A DNA stretch of 11,195 bases from Planctomycetaceae bacterium (GCA_002685335.1 NYWY01000057.1:1-11195), one strand, 5' to 3'; shown: positions 1 to 6,586, counted from the stretch's first letter. Notes: a model not told the origin generated them from the letters alone. Numbers and translations: made by a program.

Positions 1-147
1 CTGCCCGCCGGGTCCTCCGCTTCGAGCGAACGACCACTTCAGGTCCTCGGGCATGCACCAGGCACCATTGCCCAATCTGATGGCGCTGTCGGGGCGATCA
101 GGGCGGGACGGCGGATCGGGGCGGGCATGGTCGGGCGGTGGCGACAT
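1..147 (-). CDS. arfB: ArfB-like ribosome-rescue peptidyl-tRNA hydrolase (RF-1 domain), N-terminal fragment
   Basis: The gene is partial: 49 codons run from an ATG at 147 off the left edge. The last 15 visible residues read DLKWSFARSGGPGGQ and end exactly in the GGQ tripeptide, which hydrolyses peptidyl-tRNA in class I release factors. The pattern of a short beta strand, then PEDL, then SFARSGGPGGQ, close to the N-terminus, is typical of ArfB/YaeJ/ICT1-type proteins, which free stalled ribosomes. It does not fit RF1/RF2, where GGQ lies far inside the protein. Upstream of the recognisable strand (AIRLGNGAW, residues 22-30) is an odd extension of about 20 residues rich in Pro, Arg and Asp with repeated RPD. 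The true start may therefore lie downstream, although the ATG at 147 has a -10-like TACCAT exactly 6 nt before it. The gene is divergent from the beta-barrel gene. Whether it carries the basic C-terminal tail of ArfB cannot be seen. The family call is fairly sure; the exact subtype is less so. Confidence 0.75.
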   Translation of the reverse strand, partial: MSPPPDHARPDPPSRPDRPDSAIRLGNGAWCMPEDLKWSFARSGGPGGQ

Positions 148-167
148 GATGGCATGGTAGGGCGGCG
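124..167. repeat. Two-copy 17-bp direct repeat in the divergent promoter region
   Basis: The copies at 124-140 (ggcatggtcgggcggtg) and 151-167 (ggcatggtagggcggcg) match at 15 of 17 positions with a 27-bp period. A weaker G-rich repeat lies just beside them (94-107 and 111-125). The right copy covers the -10 site of the ArfB-like gene and part of the -35 of the opposing gene; the left copy lies in the RPD-rich start of the ArfB-like frame. It could be an operator pair or simple G-rich drift. Confidence 0.4.
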
Positions 168-177
168 CGGGTAATCT
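149..177 (+). promoter_or_regulatory. Putative leaderless promoter of the beta-barrel gene
   Basis: The -10-like TAATCT (172-177) lies 6 nt before the ATG at 184. A -35-like ATGGCA (149-154, 4 of 6 matches to TTGACA) lies 17 nt upstream of it. There is no Shine-Dalgarno sequence in front of the ATG, which fits a transcript beginning at the start codon. This is prediction from sequence only. Confidence 0.4.
154..159 (-). promoter_or_regulatory. Putative -10 element, leaderless promoter of the ArfB-like gene
   Basis: On the minus strand TACCAT is followed by 6 nt and then the ATG at 147, so transcription would begin at or next to the A of the start codon. The -35 position (177-182) is a poor match to TTGACA. 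No Shine-Dalgarno sequence is seen. The site overlaps the opposing beta-barrel promoter region. Confidence 0.35.
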
Positions 178-183
178 CCCATC

Positions 184-1119
184 ATGATCAACGCCTCCGC
201 ATTCGCACTGCTCACCGTGTCGCTCGCCCTGACGGGTGGCGGCGTGGCAGCGGTGACCCCGACCTCACCGGAATCACTGGCAGGGCCGAAGGCCCCGGGG
301 CTCGCCACGAGCGAAGACGCGCCGGATCTCGACGCCCTCGACGCGGTCCGTCGCCGTCCACGGGCGGAGGTCACCCTGGGAATCTGGTTTCCTCGACTGG
401 AAGGCCTCGTGACCCTCGGAGCGGGAGGGACCGAGCTGGATGTGGGTGAGGATCTCTCCGCCGACGACTCCGAGACGATGTTCAACGGGGAGTTCCAATT
501 CGAAATGGATCGGGTGCAGGTGATCGTGGGGGGGTACGTCCTCACCGCGGGGGGGAACGGGAATCTCCAGCAGGACTCGATCGTCCAGGGGACCTCGCTC
601 GCCGCCGGCACCGCTGTGGACAGCACCGTCGACGTCTGGTCGATCAGCGGGGAGGTCGATTACGCGATCTTCACGCCCTTCCGTTCGCAGCGGCTTCCCT
701 GGTCCACGCCGGTCGCGGTCGACGCCGACCCGGTCATCGATCTCGCGCTTCAGGCGGTCGCGGGCATGCGGGTGCTCAATCTCAAGCAGCAATACGATTT
801 CGACGGTTACGGAAACGTCTCATCGGACCGGGCCTGGTTCTGTCCCTACGTGGGTGTGGGTTGTGAAGTCGACTGGTCGACCCGCCGGTCACTGGGATTT
901 ATGGATCGCATCGTGTTCGACGTGACGGGTGCCTGGGGTCCGGCGTTGAGTGGGGGGGACTCCACCTTTCTCGTGAGAGCCGACGTCTCGGTCTACGTGA
1001 CGCCGTCCTTCGGAGTGACCATCGGCTATCGCTTGAACGATTGGAATCTCGCCCGTGACGACGATGGTTTCGACGGCGGGCTCCAAGGGCTCTACGCGGG
1101 CGTGAGGCTGGCCTGGTGA
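184..1119 (+). CDS. Putative outer-membrane beta-barrel protein with signal peptide
   Basis: The product has 311 residues. Residues 1-24 form a signal peptide (short N-region, hydrophobic run FALLTVSLALTGGG, then small residues), so export is expected. A mature linker of about 35 residues rich in Pro, Ala and Asp follows. From residue 62 on, alternating hydrophobic strands with Gly/Asp-rich turns dominate (LGIWFPRLEGLVTLG, VQVIVGGYVL, VWSISGEVDYAIF, LRAD-like and VTIGYRL strands), and the chain ends in a strand closing with Trp (YAGVRLAW). A terminal aromatic residue is the usual BAM recognition signal of outer-membrane barrels. Only two cysteines occur (C220, C227) and could form a disulfide. 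An acidic LDVGEDLSADDSE segment (85-97) recalls the strand-turn layout of other small barrels, but I cannot name a family. Its stop overlaps the start of the next gene. A soluble beta-rich periplasmic protein is the alternative. Substrate and role are unknown. Confidence 0.75.
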   Translation: MINASAFALLTVSLALTGGGVAAVTPTSPESLAGPKAPGLATSEDAPDLDALDAVRRRPRAEVTLGIWFPRLEGLVTLGAGGTELDVGEDLSADDSETMFNGEFQFEMDRVQVIVGGYVLTAGGNGNLQQDSIVQGTSLAAGTAVDSTVDVWSISGEVDYAIFTPFRSQRLPWSTPVAVDADPVIDLALQAVAGMRVLNLKQQYDFDGYGNVSSDRAWFCPYVGVGCEVDWSTRRSLGFMDRIVFDVTGAWGPALSGGDSTFLVRADVSVYVTPSFGVTIGYRLNDWNLARDDDGFDGGLQGLYAGVRLAW

Positions 1120-2048
1120 CGAGGGAAAGCGAATCGGAATCCGGTCGCCGGGGGGGGAAGTTCCTTCGAGCGAAGTGGCGGCATCGAATCCTCACCCTCG
1201 GCGCGGATCGGCTCACCGGGGGCCGACTCTCCCGCGGGCACGCCCAGCAGCCGACGGTGGTCCGACGCTTCGATCTGGCAATGCCCGATTGGCCTCTCGC
1301 GTGGGACGGTCTGCGGATCGGTCATTTCAGCGACATGCACTTCGGTGATCTCATGCCGGTCGATCGGGCGATCGGGGTGGTGGAGTTGCTCGGGGCCCAG
1401 AAGCCGGATCTGGTCGCGTTCACCGGCGACATGGTCGATCTGGAGTGCGACGGAGCGGGTCCGATCTTCGAGGCCACCGCCGCGATCGACGCGCCTCTGG
1501 GTGCGTGCATGGTGGTCGGGAATCATGATCTTCTCGACGACGGTGACGAGGTCCGGGCGATGGCGACCGCCGCCGGCGTGCGGGTGCTCGACGACCAGGC
1601 GATCGAATTGACCGGCGACCCCGGGGCCCTGTCGCACGTCGGTCGGGACGGAAGCCCTTCCGATCCACTGGTGGTCGCGGGGATCGACTGGGACAAGTCG
1701 GTGAAGGCGCTCCGTTCTCGAGTCGAAGGGGTCGCGGAAACGAATCCGACGCTTCTGCTCGCCCACAATCCCAAGGCGTTTTTCGCCGCGTCGAAACTGG
1801 GAATTCCGCTGACCCTCGCCGGCCACACCCACGGTGGCCAGGTGGCGAGGAAGGGGCGTCCCGAGGTCAATCTGGCAGTGGCCCATCGTTTGAGCGCCGG
1901 GTTCTACCACCGGGATGCCAGCACCCTCTTCGTGACCGTCGGAACCGGATCCTGGTTTCCGCTGCGCGTGCAGTGCCCCGCGGAGGTGGTGGTCCTGACG
2001 TGCCGTCGGGGCGAGGGGGAGGTTCGCGAGCTCGGGCCGGAGGAATGA
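1116..2048 (+). CDS. Calcineurin-like metallophosphoesterase (YkuE/LpxG-type)
   Basis: The product has 310 residues. The five metal-binding blocks of the superfamily are all present: FSDMH (D73, H75), FTGDMVD (D105), GNHD (N136, H137, D138), LLAHNP (H217) and GHTHGG (H237, H239). They should hold a two-metal centre that cleaves a phosphoester or pyrophosphate bond. The lead-in FDLAMPDWPLAWDGLRIGHFSD is typical of the YkuE-like branch, which includes the UDP-2,3-diacylglucosamine pyrophosphatase LpxG of Chlamydia. Most YkuE members begin with a membrane anchor; here the first 45 residues are basic and polar with no clear transmembrane segment, suggesting a cytoplasmic or peripheral protein. 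The start is the GTG at 1116, whose GTGA shares bases with the stop of the barrel gene, so translation is probably coupled. The enzyme class is sure; the substrate is not. A role in lipid A or envelope metabolism is inference from family and neighbour. Confidence 0.9.
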   Translation: MTRESESESGRRGGKFLRAKWRHRILTLGADRLTGGRLSRGHAQQPTVVRRFDLAMPDWPLAWDGLRIGHFSDMHFGDLMPVDRAIGVVELLGAQKPDLVAFTGDMVDLECDGAGPIFEATAAIDAPLGACMVVGNHDLLDDGDEVRAMATAAGVRVLDDQAIELTGDPGALSHVGRDGSPSDPLVVAGIDWDKSVKALRSRVEGVAETNPTLLLAHNPKAFFAASKLGIPLTLAGHTHGGQVARKGRPEVNLAVAHRLSAGFYHRDASTLFVTVGTGSWFPLRVQCPAEVVVLTCRRGEGEVRELGPEE

Positions 2049-2152
2049 GACGGCATCGTCGTCGACGAGTCGTGTCGTCCGTGGGTGCGACGGGTGGGAA
2101 ATGTGGTCCCGGCTCGAGAGAGGGCCGAGAGCGCGGGGGGGGGATCGCCGGC

Positions 2153-3625
2153 TCAGGCGGATCCGAGCCGCTCGAAGAGCGCGTGCACGTGCTCGATGTT
2201 CGTCCGACTCTGCCCGATCGACACGCGGATCACGTACTCGTCGTGCAACTTCGTGTGGCTGAGCATCGCCTCACCGCTGGCGTTGATCGCCTCGAGCGTC
2301 GACTTCGTCCGCTCGTCCCCGTCCTGATGGCGGATGCAGACCAGCGAGAGCGGACTCGGGGCGACCCGGACCCAGTCGGGATCGGCGTCGATCATGTCCG
2401 CGAACTCCTGGGCCATCGCCACGTGATCGCGGAACGCGGTGCGGATGCCCTCCAGGCCGTAGTGGCGGTAGACCAGCCAGAGTTTGAGGGCGCGAAAGCG
2501 TCGGCCGAGCGGCACCTGCCAGTCGCGATAGTCGATCACTTCACCGCTTTCGGAAGGAGCGTTGCGCAGGTACTCGGGCATGATGCCCATGGCTCGCGTC
2601 AGGGCTCGACGATCGGCCACCCAGAACAGGTCGCAGTCGAAGTTCGTGAACATCCATTTGTGCGGGTTCACGCAGATCGAATCACACTCCGCCGCGCCTT
2701 CGAGCACCCATCGCCATTCGGGGCAGATCGCGGCGACTCCGAACATCGCACCATCGAGATGGACCCAGGCGTTGTGTTCCCGGGCGATCTCCACGATCCG
2801 AGCGGTCGGATCGATCGCCCCGCTGGAGGTCGATCCGCAGGTCGAGCACACGAAGAAGGGAACCCGGCCTGCGTCGGCGTCCTCCTTCATCAGGGCCGCC
2901 AGGGCGTCGGTATCCAGGGCGAAGGTCTCGGGATCGCTCGGCACGAGGCGGAGATTGGCCCGGCCGATGCCCGACATCGTGCAGGCCTTTTCGATCGACG
3001 AGTGGGCGTGTTCACTGGTGTAGGCGACGAGGGTCGGACAACTCGCGATGCCGTCGCGGCCGGCGGCACCGTCGGTCGCACGCTCCCGGGCGGCAAGCAG
3101 GGCGCAGAACGTCGCGCTGCTGGCGGTGTCCTGGATCACCCCGCCACCCTCGCACGGTGGACCGTCGGGATCTCGGGGCATGGTGCGGAAACGATCGGGA
3201 AGCCCGAACGCCTCGAGCGACCAGTCCATGACCAGCGACTCGAGTTCGGTGCAGGCGGGGCTGGTGTTCCAGAGCATCCCCTGCACGCCGAGACCGGCAC
3301 TGAGGAGTTCACCGAGCACCGAGGGGTAGGAATGATTGCACGGGAAGTACGCGAACCAGTTCGGGTTCTGCCATCCGGTGATTCCGGGCACCACGAGTCG
3401 GTCGAGTTCGGCGGGAAGTCGTTCCAGCGACTCGCCGGTCTCCGGGGGTGAGGTGGGGAAGCCGCGGTAGATTTCGCCGGGGGCGACCGGAGCGGTCACC
3501 GGTCGATGATCGGCGGTGTCCAGATGGTGGGTGATCCACCGGAGGAGATCCCCGCCGAGTCTTTCGAACTCGTCGGCCGGCAGGTGAAGAGGCGTGGGCG
3601 AAGGATCGAGGGACGGAGAGGTCAT
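2153..3625 (-). CDS. Group II PLP-dependent decarboxylase, aromatic-L-amino-acid decarboxylase-like
   Basis: The product has 490 residues, the usual length for the family. It tracks the aromatic amino acid decarboxylase fold throughout: WFAYFPCNHSYPSVLGELLS (90-109), SPACTELESLVMDW (122-135), GGGVIQDTAS (160-169), SEHAHSS with the PLP-stacking H208, HLDGAMFG with the pyridine-binding D291, NPHKW with the Schiff-base lysine K323, the catalytic-loop tyrosine Y352 (PEYLRN), and DYRDWQVPLGRRFRALKLW (365-383). Keeping both H208 and Y352 favours true decarboxylation over the aldehyde-synthase activity of relatives that lose these residues. Substrates in the family are Tyr, Dopa, Trp, Phe or His-like; the pocket here is unusual (Met294 and Phe295 replace the common Tyr/Trp and small residue), so the substrate stays open. 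It is cytosolic and stands alone, between a terminator upstream and a convergent gene downstream. There is no Shine-Dalgarno sequence, but TAGCAT lies 6 nt before the ATG. Confidence 0.92.
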   Translation of the reverse strand: MTSPSLDPSPTPLHLPADEFERLGGDLLRWITHHLDTADHRPVTAPVAPGEIYRGFPTSPPETGESLERLPAELDRLVVPGITGWQNPNWFAYFPCNHSYPSVLGELLSAGLGVQGMLWNTSPACTELESLVMDWSLEAFGLPDRFRTMPRDPDGPPCEGGGVIQDTASSATFCALLAARERATDGAAGRDGIASCPTLVAYTSEHAHSSIEKACTMSGIGRANLRLVPSDPETFALDTDALAALMKEDADAGRVPFFVCSTCGSTSSGAIDPTARIVEIAREHNAWVHLDGAMFGVAAICPEWRWVLEGAAECDSICVNPHKWMFTNFDCDLFWVADRRALTRAMGIMPEYLRNAPSESGEVIDYRDWQVPLGRRFRALKLWLVYRHYGLEGIRTAFRDHVAMAQEFADMIDADPDWVRVAPSPLSLVCIRHQDGDERTKSTLEAINASGEAMLSHTKLHDEYVIRVSIGQSRTNIEHVHALFERLGSA

Positions 3626-3631
3626 GCGGCG

Positions 3632-3637
3632 ATGCTA
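3632..3637 (-). promoter_or_regulatory. Putative -10 element, leaderless promoter of the decarboxylase
   Basis: On the minus strand TAGCAT is followed by CGCCGC and then the ATG at 3625. The 6-nt gap puts the expected transcription start on the A of the start codon. No good -35 is seen 16-18 nt upstream. The site lies just past the strong terminator of the preceding operon, so this gene needs its own promoter. Confidence 0.35.
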
Positions 3638-3704
3638 GCCCCCCGGTTCCTCTCCGGTGGTCGTGGTCCCCATCTGGTCGTGCATTCGATCATGAATCGG
3701 GCAT

Positions 3705-3739
3705 AAAAAGACCGCGGCACCCGTGAGGGTGCCGCGGTC
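3705..3739 (-). terminator. Strong Rho-independent terminator (minus strand)
   Basis: A perfect 13-bp GC-rich stem, GACCGCGGCACCC (3710-3722 on the plus strand) against 3727-3739, closes a 4-nt loop. Read on the minus strand it is followed directly by TTTTT (3709-3705). There is no T-run on the plus side, so it works for minus-strand transcripts. It should end the ispE-oligopeptidase unit, or a small RNA, and insulates the decarboxylase from read-through. Confidence 0.9.
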
Positions 3740-3899
3740 GATTCCATCTCCGCCCTGAGGCCTTAGATCTAGCAAAGTAGCCGAAGCCGGCCTGAGAACC
3801 TAACGCATGTTTTCAAGGCGGCGATCTTCGGCGGTCCCCGGTGGATATCGGTCGTTGCGGATGGCGAGTCACGTCCGAAAGCACCATGAACCGGCTTGT
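3740..3899 (-). other. Unassigned 160-nt segment between the oligopeptidase stop and its terminator; possible 3' UTR or small RNA
   Basis: No convincing protein frame is present; the longest minus-strand ATG frame is about 24 codons with no ribosome site. The part at 3755-3796 can fold: CTGAGGCC (3755-3762) pairs with GGCCTGAG (3789-3796) with one G-G mismatch, and a competing GCCG/CGGC hairpin (3780-3791) lies inside. The stretch around 3763-3780 is richer in A+T than its surroundings. It ends in the strong terminator, as a 3'-derived small RNA would. I do not recognise it as tmRNA, 6S RNA, SRP RNA or RNase P RNA. Confidence 0.3.
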
Positions 3900-5603
3900 T
3901 CAGGCGGGAAGGGACTCCAGGGCCTCCTCGACTCGGCTCATCAGCGGCCCGACGGTTTCAGGTCCGAGATCGAAGGTGGCGCCTGCGGCTTCGAAGAGTT
4001 CCGGAAGTGACTTCGAACCTCCGAGGGACAGGGCTGAGAGGTAGTGCTTGATCGCGTCGGCCTCTCCTTCAAGGCTGTTGGCCCACACTTGAAGTGCTCC
4101 GAGCTGAGCGATTCCGTATTCGATGTAGTAGAAGGGCACGCCGAAGATGTGAAGCTGACGGTGCCAGAGCGACGCGTGCTCTTCTTCCAGTCCCTTCCAG
4201 GAGATCGGTTCGCCGAACCGCTCGTGGAGTTCCAGCCACTTCGCGGTCCGGGCGTCGCGGTCGTGTCCGGGATTGGTGTAGATCCACTGCTGGAACGCAT
4301 CGATGGTGGCGACCCAGCACAGGGTTCTGGAGAGATCCTCGAGTTGGTTCCGACGTGCTCGATCCGCCTCCTCGCCGTCCGGGTAGAAGGCATCGAGGTA
4401 CGGGAACACCAGGAGTTCCTGGGCCATCGACGCGACTTCGCAAAACTCCATCGGGGCCGAGCGGTACGCAAGGATCGGTTCCTCGCGGCAGGACATCGAA
4501 TGAAACGCGTGGCCGGCCTCGTGCACCATGGTGACCAGGTCGCGATGCAGGCCCGCGGCGTTCATGAAGATGAAGGGCTTTCGTGACTGCTCCCTCTGAT
4601 ACTGGTAGCCGCCGGGCGCCTTGCCCTTGCGGGTCTCCAGATCGAGGCAGTCACCCTCGCCGAGTTCGTCGAACATGGCGGCGAGTCGGTCGTCCATCCG
4701 GTGGTAGAGACGGGAAGTCCCGTCGATCAGTTCGTCGGCGCCGGAGAACGGGCGAAGCGGTTCTCGTCCCTTGATGTCGACCGCCACGTCCCAGGGGCGG
4801 AGTTTTCCAGCGGCGAGGGCCTTGCGACGGGTTTCCGACGCGGATCGGAGCAGGGGGACGCAGTGGGTTTCGACCGCCTCGTGGAAGCTGAAGCAGTCCT
4901 GAGGGGTGTAGTCGTAGCGGTGCATCCGCCGATGCTGGTAGTCGCGGAAGTTGTCGAACCCGGTGTTCTTGGCCAGCTGCTCCCGTCGCTCCAGCAGCTG
5001 TTCGAACAGGTCGTCGATGGTGTCGCGATCCTTCAAACGCCGTTCGGCGATCGCTCGCCACGCGGTTTCGCGACGGCCTCTGGAAGTCGACTGGAGATAC
5101 TGACCCATTTCGGGCATGGTCTGCTCGCGGCCTTCGAATTCAACCGTCATGGCGCCGCAGACCTGGTTGTACTTCTGGTCGAGAAGCGTGATCTCCGTCT
5201 CGATCGCGATGTTCTCCTCTCGGTAGAGATCGATGTCCGTCCGCAACGCGCGTAGCAGGATGCCGTATCGCTCCTGATCCAGCGACCCGGCGTGCTCGCT
5301 GTCCGCGATCTTGCGATCGAGGGCGGCGGAGATCTTCTTGAGGTTCGGCTCGACGTTCTCGACGAAACTCTGAAAGGCCTTCTCGACCTCCTTGTCGTCG
5401 GTTCGACGCGTGGTGGCGATGTAGAGGTTGGCCCCCGCCTCGCTCGTCGCCGCATCGAGATCACTGCGATCGAGAATCAGTTTCGCGAGGCAGTTGTGGC
5501 ACTTGAGCTCGCGGTCGAGCAGCGCGGTGTAGAGGGGCTCGAGGGCCTTCCAGTCGGAGGCGTCGAGATCTGAAGGTACGAATTCGCTCGGGCTGCAGCT
5601 CAT
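3900..5603 (-). CDS. pepF: M3-family oligoendopeptidase (PepF-like zinc metallopeptidase)
   Basis: The product has 567 residues. The zinc site is MVHEAGHAFHS (H361, E362, H365) with the third ligand E389 in FCEVASMAQE. The flanking motifs APGGYQYQR (329-337), RKPFIFMNAAG (341-351) and FYYIEYGIAQLGALQVW (491-507) are those of the PepF branch of M3 peptidases; the tyrosines of the last block bind substrate. The N-terminal half (about 60-210) is charged and helical, forming the lid over the channel that limits substrates to oligopeptides. There is no signal peptide, so it is a cytosolic recycler of peptides. I chose the ATG at 5603, not the longer frame from 5678, because AGGA (5611-5614) lies 7 nt before it, the family begins there, and the extra 25 residues overlap ispE. 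It follows ispE by 71 nt on the same strand and probably shares its transcript. Confidence 0.93.
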   Translation of the reverse strand: MSCSPSEFVPSDLDASDWKALEPLYTALLDRELKCHNCLAKLILDRSDLDAATSEAGANLYIATTRRTDDKEVEKAFQSFVENVEPNLKKISAALDRKIADSEHAGSLDQERYGILLRALRTDIDLYREENIAIETEITLLDQKYNQVCGAMTVEFEGREQTMPEMGQYLQSTSRGRRETAWRAIAERRLKDRDTIDDLFEQLLERREQLAKNTGFDNFRDYQHRRMHRYDYTPQDCFSFHEAVETHCVPLLRSASETRRKALAAGKLRPWDVAVDIKGREPLRPFSGADELIDGTSRLYHRMDDRLAAMFDELGEGDCLDLETRKGKAPGGYQYQREQSRKPFIFMNAAGLHRDLVTMVHEAGHAFHSMSCREEPILAYRSAPMEFCEVASMAQELLVFPYLDAFYPDGEEADRARRNQLEDLSRTLCWVATIDAFQQWIYTNPGHDRDARTAKWLELHERFGEPISWKGLEEEHASLWHRQLHIFGVPFYYIEYGIAQLGALQVWANSLEGEADAIKHYLSALSLGGSKSLPELFEAAGATFDLGPETVGPLMSRVEEALESLPA

Positions 5604-5674
5604 GGGTCTGTCCTGTTTCTGTTCGACGAATGAAGGGGTTCCGAGGGTATCCGCCCGCCGGTCGGGCCGGGATC

Positions 5675-6586
5675 TCAACCTCGGTCGATTTCGCTGATCT
5701 CGACCCCGGGGGTGGTCGAGGCGGCGAGGGCGGGCATTCCGGTCCGTTCGGCGATGGCGCCGGCGAGGAGGTCGGCCTCGAAGGAGCCGAGGGCGAGGAC
5801 GAAGAGGGTCGAACCGCTTCCCGAAAGGTGCACCGGCGATTCGGCGATCTCGGCGATCCGATCCCGGGCGATGAGGAGGTCGGGGTGAAGGTCGGTGGCG
5901 GGATCGAAGAGATCGTTGAAGAGCGTCGCCGCATCGGGCCCGCCCCGTACGAGTTCACGAACCGTGGTGTCCGCGACGTCCCACTGCGGGCGAAGTTCAT
6001 CCAGTCGTCGGTACACCGGACCGGTCGGGCACGCGGTCTCCGGGAACACGAGCACCAGGTGGAGATCGGCGGGGGGCGGGACGGGGTCGATTCGTTCCCC
6101 CAGGCCGCTCACCACCGCGGCGCCGCCGTGGACGAGGAAGGGGATGTCCGAACCCAGCGGGGCGGAGATCTCCGCAAGGTCCGTGGTCGACAGTCCGAGA
6201 TCGAAGAGGGCGTTCACGCCGTGAAGCATCGCGGCCGCGTCCGCCGAGCCGCCTCCGAGCCCACCACCGACCGGTATGCGTTTTTCAATCTTCGCCTGGA
6301 TCGAGAGTCCGCGGCCGACCGCCTGCTCGAGGGCTCGGTGCGCGTTGGCGGCGAGGTCCTTCGAGATCGACCAGTCGATGTCGGAGATTCGACGAGCGTC
6401 CTCGTGCCAGAGCACCGCGTATCGGCTGGGGTGACCGATCGGCAGGCGGACAATTTCGAGGTCGTCAAAGAGATCGACGGTCGCCATCCACCCGGAGATC
6501 GGATGCATGCCGTCGGTATCAGGCCCCCCGACGGAGAGGGCGAGATTGAGTTTGGCGGCCCCGCGGGCCCGGATTCGTTCACGCAT
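5675..6586 (-). CDS. ispE: 4-diphosphocytidyl-2-C-methyl-D-erythritol kinase
   Basis: The product has 303 residues. This GHMP-fold kinase phosphorylates CDP-methylerythritol with ATP, the fourth step of the MEP route to isoprenoid precursors. Motifs seen: AAKLNLALSVGG near the start (K12), the glycine-rich ATP loop PVGGGLGGGSADAA (105-118), LGSDIPF with the catalytic aspartate D147, and the closing LSGSGSTLF (254-262). Length and motif spacing are normal for IspE. The ATG at 6586 is chosen because family members begin a few residues before AKLNL; a GTG at 6619 would add 11 unlikely residues. It is divergent from nadA across 136 nt and leads the M3 peptidase on the same strand. It is the only MEP gene in view. 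Confidence 0.95.
   Translation of the reverse strand: MRERIRARGAAKLNLALSVGGPDTDGMHPISGWMATVDLFDDLEIVRLPIGHPSRYAVLWHEDARRISDIDWSISKDLAANAHRALEQAVGRGLSIQAKIEKRIPVGGGLGGGSADAAAMLHGVNALFDLGLSTTDLAEISAPLGSDIPFLVHGGAAVVSGLGERIDPVPPPADLHLVLVFPETACPTGPVYRRLDELRPQWDVADTTVRELVRGGPDAATLFNDLFDPATDLHPDLLIARDRIAEIAESPVHLSGSGSTLFVLALGSFEADLLAGAIAERTGMPALAASTTPGVEISEIDRG

Noticed and set aside
2059..2068. 10-bp palindrome TCGTCGACGA between convergent genes
   Set aside because: It is too short with no T-run to be a terminator and contains the common GTCGAC word in a GC-rich genome; likely chance.
1973..3451. A 492-codon plus-strand open frame opposite the decarboxylase
   Set aside because: It is a low-complexity Arg/Gly/His-rich translation lying antisense to a gene with full family motifs.
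3710..3739. The strong hairpin as a plus-strand terminator
   Set aside because: The T-run occurs only on the minus-strand side, and no plus-strand gene ends nearby.
3807..4044. Short plus-strand frames of 67 codons near the oligopeptidase stop
   Set aside because: They are mostly antisense to the peptidase, have no ribosome site and no hydrophobic or motif pattern.
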